From positions 1 through 33,684 of the forward strand of contig NZ_AUDW01000029.1 in NCBI RefSeq assembly GCF_000425665.1: 33,684 bases of DNA. The letters are read 5' to 3'. A program made the translations under genes and the position numbers. The notes under the pieces were generated by a model. The model saw only the letters and a program-made list of their open reading frames with translations. It was not told the origin of the DNA and did no database searches. Shown here piece by piece: positions 8,341 to 16,689 of the stretch. This DNA comes from Gemella cuniculi DSM 15828. GTDB taxonomy: Bacteria; Bacillota; Bacilli; Staphylococcales; Gemellaceae. Position 1 is the stretch's first letter, and each line of letters begins with the position of its first letter.

Positions 8341-9198
8341 CTATTTTACTGGTAATACAGCACCATTCCATTTTTCTAAAATGAATTTTTGAGTATCTTC
8401 CGATTTTAGTGCTTCAAGAATTTTCTTAACAACAATTTTATCTTTATCACCTTCACGTACTGCCAGGATATTTCCATAAGGATTGTCATCAGTTGCTTTT
8501 TCTACTAAAATTGGATCTTTAGCTGCATTTAGTCCATTGTCTACTGCAAAGTTTGCATTAATTGATACTAAATCACCTTCGCCATTTTCATAAAATTTAG
8601 TCATTAAAGCTGGATCATTTTCGTAACTAAATTTTAAATTTTTAGGATTTTCTGCAATATCATCAAAAGTAGCATTAACCGGGTCTACCCCATCTTTTAC
8701 TTTTACTAATCCTTCTGAAGCTAATAATTTAATAACTCGACCCCATTCAGCTTTATTATTACTTACTAATACTTGTGCACCATCTGCTAAATCTTTTACA
8801 TCTTTAACTTTTTTTGAGTACAATCCAATTGGCTCTAAATGAACCGCTCCTGCGTCCTCAATTTTATAACTATTTTCTTTAATGGCATTTTTTAAGAATG
8901 GAACATGTTGGAAATAGTTGATATCTATTTCTTTATCATTCAATGTTTTATTTGGAACATAATAATCTTGATAAGTTATAATATCTAGTTTAATTCCTTG
9001 TTTTTCAAGTTGAGGTTTTACATGCTCTAATAATACTGCATGCGGTACATTAGATGCTCCAACTTTTACTGTTACAGGATTATTCGGATCTAAACTATCG
9101 ACCTCAATTCCTTTTTTTTCACTTTTTGACGCTCCAGAGCATCCAATAAGTACAAATCCAAGTACAAAGCTTGTTACTAGTAATAATAGTTTTTTCAT
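8341..9198 (-). CDS. metQ: Methionine ABC transporter substrate-binding lipoprotein
   Basis: 285-residue NlpA/MetQ-family lipoprotein. It has a signal peptide with lipobox LIGC (Cys20), then the binding domain with the family pattern VKVGASNVPHAVLLEHVKP and the NYFQHVPFL segment that lines the ligand pocket. It would deliver methionine to a MetNI permease. A T-box leader with an attenuator sits directly upstream, which fits control by uncharged tRNA, most likely tRNA-Met. No metN or metI lies next to it, so the ATPase and permease must be elsewhere or supplied by another operon. Start set by AAAGGAGAACTATAAA before ATG. Confidence 0.92.
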   Translation of the reverse strand: MKKLLLLVTSFVLGFVLIGCSGASKSEKKGIEVDSLDPNNPVTVKVGASNVPHAVLLEHVKPQLEKQGIKLDIITYQDYYVPNKTLNDKEIDINYFQHVPFLKNAIKENSYKIEDAGAVHLEPIGLYSKKVKDVKDLADGAQVLVSNNKAEWGRVIKLLASEGLVKVKDGVDPVNATFDDIAENPKNLKFSYENDPALMTKFYENGEGDLVSINANFAVDNGLNAAKDPILVEKATDDNPYGNILAVREGDKDKIVVKKILEALKSEDTQKFILEKWNGAVLPVK

Positions 9199-9247
9199 TT
9201 TATAGTTCTCCTTTTTTATTATAATTTTTTAGTGAGTTTTAGCAAAA

Positions 9248-9541
9248 TAAAAACGCCCCTACTCTCCTAAAGAGAATAAGGGCGAAACTAATTTCACGGT
9301 ACCACCTTACTTTTTCGTAAACTACGAACTTAACTCACTACAAATGAATATGTATCTAGAATATATTCAAAGATAGTGTGCGTCTGTAACGTAACGCTAA
9401 CGAAAAAAGCTCATTTATAAACTCACCTTTTTTACCATTCAAACCATTTTCCTATATTATCTACAATGTGTGCTTTCACCTAATCACACTCTCTATAAAA
9501 GTTCCAATATAGTACTTATTTGAATATCGGTAATTTTTAAC
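9248..9541 (-). promoter_or_regulatory. T-box riboswitch leader of metQ
   Basis: The minus-strand RNA contains the conserved T-box core AAGGTGGTACCGTG (9295-9308). After it comes a terminator hairpin CGCCCTTATTCTC / GAGAGTAGGGGCG (9254-9284) and a T-run. The upstream 200 bases hold the Stem I region. An ATG triplet in the likely specifier area would read methionine, matching the target gene, but I did not fold the RNA to place it. Low charged tRNA should favour the antiterminator. Confidence 0.88.
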
Positions 9542-9549
9542 TTGTGTAC

Positions 9550-9578
9550 ATATTATCATTTATTTTTTTTAATGTCAA
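9550..9578 (-). promoter_or_regulatory. Promoter of the T-box/metQ unit
   Basis: Consensus TTGACA (9573-9578) and TAATAT (9550-9555) with a 17-base spacer on the minus strand. Transcription would start just before the T-box leader. Confidence 0.75.
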
Positions 9579-9705
9579 TACCTTTTTTAAAATATTTTTA
9601 ATTCTTTTTTTACTGATTAACTTTCTTTTGCTAATTTTTCTAAATAAAATCAATATGCCCGTTAGAACTTTTTTCTATTCTCACACACTACATAATTGAG
9701 AATTT

Positions 9706-10473
9706 TTATTTTAAATTATTTTCCTCTAACCAATTATTTATAATTCCCACTGTCACATCCCTAAATTTGGGTGCTTCGTACATATGATCAGAACCTTGAA
9801 TTATTTCTAATTTTGAATTTTTATATCTTTTCGCAGTTGCCTTTGCTATATTGGGTGAAACCATTTTATCATCAGTTCCTGTAATTACTAAAACTGGGGC
9901 TACAACTTGTTTAAAATCAACATACGCTCCTTTTTGTTTATCTAAAAATGGCATAGCCATTTGAAAATAAACAAATCCTGACTCAGGAACAAGTTTTGAA
10001 AATTCTATTTCTTTATCTTTAGGATCTTGATTATTCATGCAATAATCACAAAAAGCGTGTTTATAAGGGGGCATAGGTTTTTTCCAAAATCCCCAACGCA
10101 AAAAATGTTTATAGAAACAGACAACCATACTTGGGTAAAATGCAAAAATACCAGCTGCTGGTGCTGTCCCCATCAGAATCACTCCAGATACTTTAGTTTT
10201 CACAGCAGCAAGTTGTGCAATTAACCCTCCTAATGAGTGCCCTAAGATTAATGGTGGCTCATCAAAAGTTTCGACTAATTCTACTATGTCATTTGTATAG
10301 TCAGCTAAACTTACTTTTCCTACTTTTTCCTCCACTTCTTTATATGGTAAATCATGATAACGAAGCGATGGTGTATGTACTCTAAGTCCCAATTCTTCTA
10401 ATTTTGTTTTAAACTCTCCCCATACATTTCCATCACACCACGTTCCATGAATTAAAACTATATCCTTCACCAT
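9706..10473 (-). CDS. Alpha/beta hydrolase
   Basis: Soluble enzyme of 255 residues with the alpha/beta hydrolase plan: oxyanion region HGTWCDGNVW at the start, nucleophile elbow GHSLGG (about residues 78-83), the acid in GTDDKM (about residue 201) and the catalytic histidine in GSDHMYEAP (about residue 230). The substrate cannot be told; esterase- or lysophospholipase-like members look the same. It is a single gene with its own AGGAGAATGGT-type start region, divergent from the haem operon. Confidence 0.85.
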   Translation of the reverse strand: MVKDIVLIHGTWCDGNVWGEFKTKLEELGLRVHTPSLRYHDLPYKEVEEKVGKVSLADYTNDIVELVETFDEPPLILGHSLGGLIAQLAAVKTKVSGVILMGTAPAAGIFAFYPSMVVCFYKHFLRWGFWKKPMPPYKHAFCDYCMNNQDPKDKEIEFSKLVPESGFVYFQMAMPFLDKQKGAYVDFKQVVAPVLVITGTDDKMVSPNIAKATAKRYKNSKLEIIQGSDHMYEAPKFRDVTVGIINNWLEENNLK

Positions 10474-10579
10474 TCTCCTCCTTTTAAATTTTCTTATTAA
10501 AAATTATACCTTTTAAAAAACTTAGAATCAAATAAAAAATAAATTTTTTTTTAATAACTCTTTATAAACTAAAAATAAT

Positions 10580-10631
10580 TGATAGTGATTATTACTTATC
10601 TCTTTATTTTTTATTATTTTTGTACTATAAT
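10580..10631 (+). promoter_or_regulatory. Haem operon promoter with Fur-like site
   Basis: A TATAAT at 10626-10631 lies 74 bases before the first NEAT gene; the -35 is weak. At 10580-10600 the sequence TGATAGTGATTATTACTTATC forms an imperfect inverted repeat resembling the Fur box (about 13 of 19 positions by eye). Iron-dependent repression is expected for this kind of operon, but the box is not a perfect match. Confidence 0.45.
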
Positions 10632-10704
10632 ATTATATAGTAAACATGATACCTATGTGTTGTGTGATTATGGAAAATAAATTTAAAATAAGGAGATATT
10701 AAAG

Positions 10705-11949
10705 ATGAAAAAAAATAATTTATTGAAGATTCTTTCTGCTGCGGCAATTGTTTCTACACTATCAGTAATAGAAACTGGGGCTACAGCTCAAAATAATTCA
10801 ACTTATGCTGCTAATGAAATCGCCTCTAAAATAGTAGAAGTACCAGCTACTCTTATGCACGCTTATGAACCAGGACGTAAGTCAATGGGGAATGCTGCAC
10901 TTTCAAAAGTAACTGTTCAAAAAATTGGTGCTCAATATAAATATACTGTAATTTGGAAAGAACTTTCTTTTTTAGGTCAAAAAGATGGTGTTTCTAAGTT
11001 TTGGGTAGAAGGAAGTGAGGTTACACTTAAGCCTATTTCTGGTGAAGGTAATCCAAAAATGGCAGAATTTACTCTTTCTGAATTAAAATCTACAATTAAA
11101 GTAGAAGTTTTTGTTCAAACTATGGAAAATATTATGCCTGGTGGCGGACGTCAACCAGCTATTTTACAATTAGACACTACTGTTGCTAAAGCTGAGTTTG
11201 ATAAACCTGCCGAAAAACCAAAAAATGAAAACCCAGTTAAACCTGGAAACTCTGAAAAACCAAAAAATGAAGATTCTACTAAACCTGGAAATTCTGAAAA
11301 ACCAAAAAATGAAAATCAGACAAATCCAACTAAACCTGGGTCACAAGTACAACCTAGTACTCCTGGAACAGGACATGATTCAAATACTGGTAAACCTCAA
11401 AATGATAATGGACAAACTCAACAAACTGCAAGCACGGTAACTTATTTTGACGGAGTAACTGCTCAACTTATGCATGCAAATCAACCAGGTCGTAAATCAA
11501 TGGGGGATGCAGCTTTAAATGGTGTTACTATTTACAAACAAGGAGATACTTACCACTATGTAGTTTATTTCAAAGATATTAAAGTTGGTACTTTGACTGA
11601 TGGAATTAAAAGGTTCTGGGTTAATGGTGTAGAATACCCAGTTGTCCCTACTGGTGGAGCTAATAACCAAGTACGTGTTCACTTCACTAGTAAACAAAAA
11701 TTAACTCAAGTCCCAGTTTCGGTATTTGTTCAAGTTATGGAAAATATTATGCCTGGTGGTGGAAAACAAAATGCTATTTTAACATTTAATTGGAATAATG
11801 CAAAAGAAAGACAAGGAGTTGCTCCTAGTGGTCTTAACAGTAATCCGCGTCAACTTCCTAACACTGGATTAGACACATCTTCTACTATTTTTGCTGGGAC
11901 AATAACATTACTTGGGGCTGCACTTCTTGGAAGAAGAAAGCAAAAATAA
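10705..11949 (+). CDS. Cell-wall anchored haem-binding protein with two NEAT domains
   Basis: 414-residue surface protein. Signal peptide (about 1-35), NEAT domain 1 (about 42-160), a proline/lysine linker with three tandem repeats of the form EKPKNExxxKPGNS (about 165-215), NEAT domain 2 (about 246-362), and an LPNTG sortase signal (about 384) followed by a hydrophobic segment and RRKQK. Each NEAT domain starts with LMHAxxPGRKSMG and ends with MENIMPGGG. The usual YxxxY haem tyrosines are replaced by MxxxM. It probably binds haem or haemoproteins on the cell wall and passes haem to the next protein. First gene of the operon; ribosome binding site AAGGAGATATTAAAG. Confidence 0.9.
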   Translation: MKKNNLLKILSAAAIVSTLSVIETGATAQNNSTYAANEIASKIVEVPATLMHAYEPGRKSMGNAALSKVTVQKIGAQYKYTVIWKELSFLGQKDGVSKFWVEGSEVTLKPISGEGNPKMAEFTLSELKSTIKVEVFVQTMENIMPGGGRQPAILQLDTTVAKAEFDKPAEKPKNENPVKPGNSEKPKNEDSTKPGNSEKPKNENQTNPTKPGSQVQPSTPGTGHDSNTGKPQNDNGQTQQTASTVTYFDGVTAQLMHANQPGRKSMGDAALNGVTIYKQGDTYHYVVYFKDIKVGTLTDGIKRFWVNGVEYPVVPTGGANNQVRVHFTSKQKLTQVPVSVFVQVMENIMPGGGKQNAILTFNWNNAKERQGVAPSGLNSNPRQLPNTGLDTSSTIFAGTITLLGAALLGRRKQK

Positions 11950-11984
11950 TAAGTTGTAACAATTAAATATAAAATAACTATGAG

Positions 11985-12081
11985 GTTGATAGTAACCCGC
12001 TACTTTTATCAGCGTTCAAAATTTTATTATCAACTTTTTAAAAAGCGGGATTAGAGGTGTTAGTTCTCTGTTCCCGCTTTT
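11985..12081 (+). terminator. Terminator with a possible competing antiterminator between NEAT genes
   Basis: A strong terminator, AAAGCGGGA (12042-12050) pairing with TCCCGCTTT (12072-12080) and ending in T's, sits 43 bases before the next gene. Upstream, GTTGATAGTAA (11985-11995) pairs with TTATTATCAAC (12023-12033). The ACCCGCT at 11995-12001 could also pair with AGCGGGA at 12044-12050, which would prevent the terminator. Likely lowers expression of the downstream uptake genes relative to the surface protein. Confidence 0.65.
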
Positions 12082-12123
12082 AACTATTTAACTATTAAAT
12101 TTAGAAAGTGAGAATTTTTTACT

Positions 12124-13497
12124 ATGAAAAAAACATTAAAATTTATGTGTATAGTATTAACTATTCTAGTTTTAATTTTTTCTTCCATTAATGTAAAGAG
12201 TGAGAACTCTATCAAAGCTACTGATGAAAAAGTTTATAATGTTCCTATTGAACTTTGGCATTCTGAAAATAGTGGTAAACTTTCTATGGGAAATAAAGCT
12301 TTATCCCCTACTGCTACTGTCACTGAACATTCTAATGGAACATCTAGTATTACTGTTAAATTTATTCCAATGGATTTTAGTAATATGCACGGACATTTAT
12401 TATCACTTAGTGTTTACTCTGCTCCAATATTTTCAGGTTCACTAAATGCAGCCACTGTTACTAGTACTTATAATGATACTAATTTGGATGGTGGTACAAG
12501 TACCTATCCCAGTACTTTGAATTTTAATTATAATGCTATAAAACCTGATAAGATTGGTGTTCGTGTCTCTGTTGATGCAATGAATCAAATTATGGGTGGG
12601 GATGCCTCACAGAATGCTATTATAAAATTCAAATGGGATGCTGCTACTATGGTTTCTAGCTCTAAAGATGAAAATAATAAAAGTGAAGAAAGAAAAGATA
12701 GCGAAAAAAACTCTGACGAAAATAAAAATAATGAGAAAACAAAATCTGAAAATAAAGATGAGAACAAAGTTCCAGAAGGTTTTATCATGAAAAAATTAGA
12801 AGACTACTTTAAAGATAGCAACAATAAAACAAAAAATGTTGGTATTTATAATCTTGATATAACTGGTTCTTATCTTAATCCTTTGACTGGTATTACTGCG
12901 GATGGTGGAACTAAAAATGCTGCAATTGGTGAAGGCATGGTTCAAGGGGTTATCTCTCCTATTAATGATGGCGGTGATTTAAACTCTGCACTTAACAATC
13001 AGAAAAATAGCGGAGAAAAACGCTGGTCAAAAGCAATGCTACAAAGAACAAAAGATGGAAAGTTATATGCAACTATACGTATTCATCTTATGAACTGGGT
13101 AGAACGTAGTAACGAGCAAGGTCCATTTATAAAAGTTTTACAAAAAGATGGAGAATTTAAACAAGTTATAGCTACGGAAACAAAAGTAAATATTGAGCAA
13201 TACAAAGATAGTTACGTTGACTATCGATTTGAAGTTCCAAATGAAAATTTTTTAGCAATGGTACAAATGTATGTAAAACCTATGAATCGCCCTGTAAGAT
13301 ATTTTGTTGAAGTTAATACAGATACAATTAAACAAGGAAATGATGGTCTTGATATGGATGTTTTAAAAGAAAAAAATTACCTTCCTTACTACATATGTGG
13401 TGGAATCTTCATTCTAGCTTTAGTTGGTGGTGCTACCACCCTACAAAGAAAGAAAAAAGTAGTTAAAGAAAAAAATTCAGATGAAAATAAAGAGTAG
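12124..13497 (+). CDS. Membrane-anchored haem-transfer protein: NEAT domain fused to Shp-type haem-binding domain
   Basis: 457 residues. Signal peptide (about 1-27), a NEAT domain (about 35-178) with SMGNKAL and MNQIMGG, a very charged Lys/Glu/Asn linker (about 180-222), then a region (about 240-410) that matches the streptococcal Shp haem-binding domain. It keeps the GxGMVxG and PMxRxV segments that carry the two axial methionines in Shp. The protein ends in one membrane helix (about 420-443) and a basic tail, without LPXTG. In streptococci Shp hands haem to the lipoprotein of an ABC importer; here an IsdE-like lipoprotein is the next gene, 9 bases on. The start has a weak AAGTGAGAA site. 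Confidence 0.85.
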   Translation: MKKTLKFMCIVLTILVLIFSSINVKSENSIKATDEKVYNVPIELWHSENSGKLSMGNKALSPTATVTEHSNGTSSITVKFIPMDFSNMHGHLLSLSVYSAPIFSGSLNAATVTSTYNDTNLDGGTSTYPSTLNFNYNAIKPDKIGVRVSVDAMNQIMGGDASQNAIIKFKWDAATMVSSSKDENNKSEERKDSEKNSDENKNNEKTKSENKDENKVPEGFIMKKLEDYFKDSNNKTKNVGIYNLDITGSYLNPLTGITADGGTKNAAIGEGMVQGVISPINDGGDLNSALNNQKNSGEKRWSKAMLQRTKDGKLYATIRIHLMNWVERSNEQGPFIKVLQKDGEFKQVIATETKVNIEQYKDSYVDYRFEVPNENFLAMVQMYVKPMNRPVRYFVEVNTDTIKQGNDGLDMDVLKEKNYLPYYICGGIFILALVGGATTLQRKKKVVKEKNSDENKE

Positions 13498-13506
13498 GAG
13501 ATTTTT

Positions 13507-14463
13507 ATGAAGAATAAATTTAAAATACTGTTTACTGTTTTTACCATATTACTTATGATTCTTAGTGGTTGCTCTAACTCTAACAAAGCAGGAAATACAA
13601 CCGGAACAGATGCTACCCAAGCAGATAAAGCTTTCAATGAAACTATTGATCTTACTGGTGTAAATAAGGATAAAAAATCTGAAGAAGAAAATGGAAGACG
13701 CATAGTTATGGATTCTGTTGCATTAAGCCAAGTTGCAGATAAACTTGATTTAAAACTTGCTGGAATTCCTACTACACGTCTTGGTAAGATGCCTGAACGT
13801 TATAACAACACTATTCAAATAGGATTACCTATGAATCCAAATATGGAAGTTTTAAAATCTATTAAACCTTCCATGGTTTATGCTCCAGACAGTTTACAAG
13901 ATTGGATTAAAGAAGGATTTGAAAAAAATAATATTCCATATAAGTTCGTTGATATTCGTAGTGTTGATGGTTTGTACAAAGTTACTGAAGATTTAGCTAC
14001 CGAATTTGGAAAACTTTCTATTTATGAGAATTTAAAAAATGAACGAGAAGAATTCTTTAAAAAATATAACAAGAAAATTGAAGGAAAAAAGAAACCAAAA
14101 GTATTAATTTTGATGGGACTTCCTGGGAGTTACCTAGCGGCAGGCGAAAAGTCTTATGTTGGTAATTTAGTAAAATTAGCTGGTGGTGAAAATATTATAA
14201 AGAATTCCGAAGAATTTTCTCAACTAAATTTGGAAACTGCTCTAAATGAACAGCCAGATTTTATTCTAAGAACTGCTCATGCTATGCCTGATGTTGTTAT
14301 GGAAATGTTTAAAAAAGAATTTGAAACAAATAAAAGTTGGAGCCATTTTAGTGCAGTAAAAAATAATAAAGTTATAGATCTTGATAGTAAGATTTTTGGA
14401 ATGACAGCTGGCTATGATTATCAAACTGCATTAAATTCGTTGTTTGATACATTCTATAAATAA
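13507..14463 (+). CDS. isdE: Haem ABC transporter substrate-binding lipoprotein (IsdE-like)
   Basis: 318-residue lipoprotein with lipobox LSGC (Cys22) and a periplasmic-binding-protein fold of the FecB/BtuF type. The N-terminal lobe has IGLPMNPNMEVLKSIKP (about residues 105-121), holding a candidate methionine ligand (Met109 or Met113). The C-terminal lobe has RTAHAMPD with a histidine, matching the Met/His haem ligation of staphylococcal IsdE. It would receive haem from the NEAT-Shp protein and pass it to the permease. The gap to the permease gene (126 bases) contains a hairpin element. Confidence 0.88.
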   Translation: MKNKFKILFTVFTILLMILSGCSNSNKAGNTTGTDATQADKAFNETIDLTGVNKDKKSEEENGRRIVMDSVALSQVADKLDLKLAGIPTTRLGKMPERYNNTIQIGLPMNPNMEVLKSIKPSMVYAPDSLQDWIKEGFEKNNIPYKFVDIRSVDGLYKVTEDLATEFGKLSIYENLKNEREEFFKKYNKKIEGKKKPKVLILMGLPGSYLAAGEKSYVGNLVKLAGGENIIKNSEEFSQLNLETALNEQPDFILRTAHAMPDVVMEMFKKEFETNKSWSHFSAVKNNKVIDLDSKIFGMTAGYDYQTALNSLFDTFYK

Positions 14464-14472
14464 AAATAATTT

Positions 14473-14520
14473 GGAGTGGGATGAAACTAAAAAAATTTAA
14501 TTTTTTACTTCTCCCACACT
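14473..14520 (+). repeat. GGAGTGGGA-type hairpin element between isdE and the permease gene
   Basis: GTGGGA and AACTAAAAAAATT pair with AATTTTTTACTT and TCCCAC to give a long, imperfect hairpin. It resembles the GGAGTGGGAC...GTCCCACTCC intergenic elements common in staphylococci and relatives. It may act as a partial terminator or mRNA stabiliser inside the operon. Confidence 0.6.
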
Positions 14521-14589
14521 TATATTTTAATACATTGTATTATTGCCTAAAAAGATTACTATAAAATTTATTTTGAAAGGAGGAACACA

Positions 14590-15564
14590 ATGTTTAAAGA
14601 AAAAAAATTACTTTCATTTAGTCTTATTATTTTTTTGCTACTTTCTACAATCTTTATTTCAGCTAATAGCGGTAGTATAAAAATGAGCATTTCTGAACTT
14701 ATTGTTGGTATTTTTACAAAAGAATACACTAATGTTAATGCTATTATTGATGTTAGGTTTCCTAGAATAGCCATAACTATTTTAGTTGGTGCAGCTCTAG
14801 GAATCAGCGGCTTGCTTCTTCAAACGGTATTAAAAAATCCTCTAGTAGACCCTAGTATCATTGGAGTTTCTAGTGGTGCTAATTTGTTTTTATATCTTGG
14901 AATTGGTTTATTCCCTAATTTATTAATTTTCAAATCCGTATTTTCTATTATAGGTGGAATGTGTGGATTTCTTATAATTTACATGTTGGCAGGTAAGACA
15001 AAAAATAATATAAAAATTATACTTATTGGGATTGCCATAAGTTATTTCTTCAGTGGAATCCTTAGTTCTTTGGAATATATCAATCAATCTAGTTCTACGA
15101 CTTCTGTTGCATTCAAAACTTCTGCTCTTGGAACCAAAAATTGGGATGATGTAAAGCTACTATTACTTTGGATTCCTTTACTACTTATAATAAGTTTCTT
15201 ATTAGCAAAACTTTGCAACATTTTCTCACTGGATGATAATATTATTTCTTCATTAGGAATTAATATAAATAAAATGAGACTTCTTATATCATTTGTTGCT
15301 GTTGCTTTAGCATCAGTAGCTACCAGTGTTGCTGGAGTTTTAGTCTTCCTTGCATTAATTACTCCGCATATTGCTAAAATTATTATTGGACGAAATCATT
15401 TATATACGATTCCATTTTCTGGACTCTTAGGAGCATTCATATTATTACTTTTTGATACACTAGGAAGAATTCTATTTAATCCGATAGAAATACCTGCAGA
15501 CATTATTATGATGATTATTGGCGGACCTGCTTTTATTATTCTTGTAAAAAGGGGAGTTAATTAG
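14590..15564 (+). CDS. isdF: Haem ABC transporter permease, FecCD/BtuC family (IsdF-like)
   Basis: 324-residue polytopic permease of the iron/cobalamin/haem family with about nine to ten membrane helices. Typical patterns are RFPRIAITILVGAALGISG (about residues 54-72), LLLQTVLKNPLVDPSIIGVSSGA, and the region before the last helices, VFLALITPHIAKIIIGRNHL, which contacts the ATPase. It probably forms the homodimeric channel for haem delivered by the IsdE-like lipoprotein. Strong GAAAGGAGG start site; the ATPase gene begins one base after its stop. Confidence 0.88.
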   Translation: MFKEKKLLSFSLIIFLLLSTIFISANSGSIKMSISELIVGIFTKEYTNVNAIIDVRFPRIAITILVGAALGISGLLLQTVLKNPLVDPSIIGVSSGANLFLYLGIGLFPNLLIFKSVFSIIGGMCGFLIIYMLAGKTKNNIKIILIGIAISYFFSGILSSLEYINQSSSTTSVAFKTSALGTKNWDDVKLLLLWIPLLLIISFLLAKLCNIFSLDDNIISSLGININKMRLLISFVAVALASVATSVAGVLVFLALITPHIAKIIIGRNHLYTIPFSGLLGAFILLLFDTLGRILFNPIEIPADIIMMIIGGPAFIILVKRGVN

Positions 15565-15565
15565 T

Positions 15566-16333
15566 ATGACAAAAAATGTTATCGAAATAAAAAATTTATC
15601 ATTTACATATAAAAATGGAAAAAATATATTTAAAAATTTATCGTTAAATATAGAAAAAGGAAAAATTACAACATTTCTTGGAAAAAATGGTTGTGGAAAA
15701 AGTACATTAATAAAAATTATTTCAAAAAATCTTAGTTACACCAACGGCGAAATTATTTTAGAAGATAAAGAGCTCAGAAATTATTCTTTAAAGGAACTTG
15801 CAAGTAAACTTTCCATTGTTTACCAAAACAATTCTATACCAAAGGAAATCACAGTTTATGATATGGTTAGTTTCGCTCGGCTTCCTTATCAAAATATCTT
15901 TTTCTATAAAAAAACTGCTACAGACTTAGAAAAAATAAATTTTGCATTAGAACAAACCCACTTGTTAGAATATAAAGATAAAAGAGTTGATGAACTTTCT
16001 GGTGGTCAACTACAACGAGTTTATATAGCAATGTGTTTGGCTCAAAGTACAGATATTATAATTTTAGATGAACCTACTACATTTCTTGATATAAAATATC
16101 AAAAATCAATTATGAAGCTTATTAAAGAATTAAATTCAAAATTTAGTATCACCATCATAATGGTCCTTCATGATATTAACCAAGCACTTACCTACAGTGA
16201 TAATATCGTTGCACTTTTAGATGGAAAAATTATTAAAAATGATAAATCTACTTTATTCTATGACGAAGAGTTGCTGAATACCATTTTTGATACTAAAATC
16301 AAAATTGAAGATGAAAAAGTAATAAGTTGGTAA
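15566..16333 (+). CDS. Haem ABC transporter ATP-binding protein (FecE/HmuV type)
   Basis: 255-residue ATPase with Walker A GKNGCGKST (about residues 39-47), Q-loop VYQN, signature LSGGQLQR, Walker B IIILDEPT and switch histidine VLHD. It belongs to the iron-siderophore/haem/B12 ATPase group. Its start is separated from the permease stop by one base, with GGGGAG inside the permease end, so it should be translated by coupling. It completes a full importer together with the lipoprotein and permease. Staphylococcal Isd importers often lack a dedicated ATPase gene, so its presence here is informative. Confidence 0.88.
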   Translation: MTKNVIEIKNLSFTYKNGKNIFKNLSLNIEKGKITTFLGKNGCGKSTLIKIISKNLSYTNGEIILEDKELRNYSLKELASKLSIVYQNNSIPKEITVYDMVSFARLPYQNIFFYKKTATDLEKINFALEQTHLLEYKDKRVDELSGGQLQRVYIAMCLAQSTDIIILDEPTTFLDIKYQKSIMKLIKELNSKFSITIIMVLHDINQALTYSDNIVALLDGKIIKNDKSTLFYDEELLNTIFDTKIKIEDEKVISW

Positions 16334-16405
16334 TGCTAGAGCATTAGAAATTTTAAGAGGCAAGCTACAAAAAATTCCTTACAAGATAGCATCTCAAGCA
16401 GTTAA

Positions 16406-16450
16406 GATTTAATTTCTTACGTCACCGTTCTTAGAAATTAAGTCTTTTTT
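16406..16450 (+). terminator. Terminator of the haem operon
   Basis: GATTTAATTTCTTA pairs with TTAGAAATTAAGTC around a short loop and is followed by six T's. Confidence 0.65.
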
Positions 16451-16511
16451 GCATACAATATTCGTAAATTCCATCTTCATTCCTCAATTATTGAGCAAAT
16501 AAACGACTATC
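16447..16511. repeat. Dispersed intergenic element, copy B
   Basis: TTTTGCATAC-nn-TATTCGTAAA at 16447-16468 and TAAACGACTA at 16500-16509 match copy A at 1270-1318 in the same order, with a longer gap between the blocks. A hairpin precedes both copies. Confidence 0.45.
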
Positions 16512-16660
16512 ACAAAGATATCCAAATAAATATGAACCCAGAGAATTAATTTATTTGATGATATCTGCTGCACTCTTGATTTTTCATCTTAAAATCTGTA
16601 TCAATTTTAAGTTTTTAAAAATAATCACAATAAATTTTTAAGATTTTATCGTGATTTTTA

Positions 16661-16689
16661 TTGCTTTACTATTGTATTAATAGTAAAAT
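16661..16689 (+). promoter_or_regulatory. Antiporter promoter overlapped by a perfect palindrome
   Basis: TTGCTT and TAAAAT with a 17-base spacer. TTTACTATT (16665-16673) and AATAGTAAA (16679-16687) form a perfect inverted repeat that covers the spacer and touches both promoter boxes, as expected for a repressor operator. Confidence 0.5.

Noticed and set aside
11183-11440. 85-codon plus-strand frame in the first NEAT gene
   Set aside because: It is an alternate frame of the repetitive Lys/Pro/Asn linker, with no ribosome site.
13389-13703. 104-codon minus-strand frame
   Set aside because: It is antisense to the end of the NEAT-Shp gene and the start of the isdE-like gene, both well supported.
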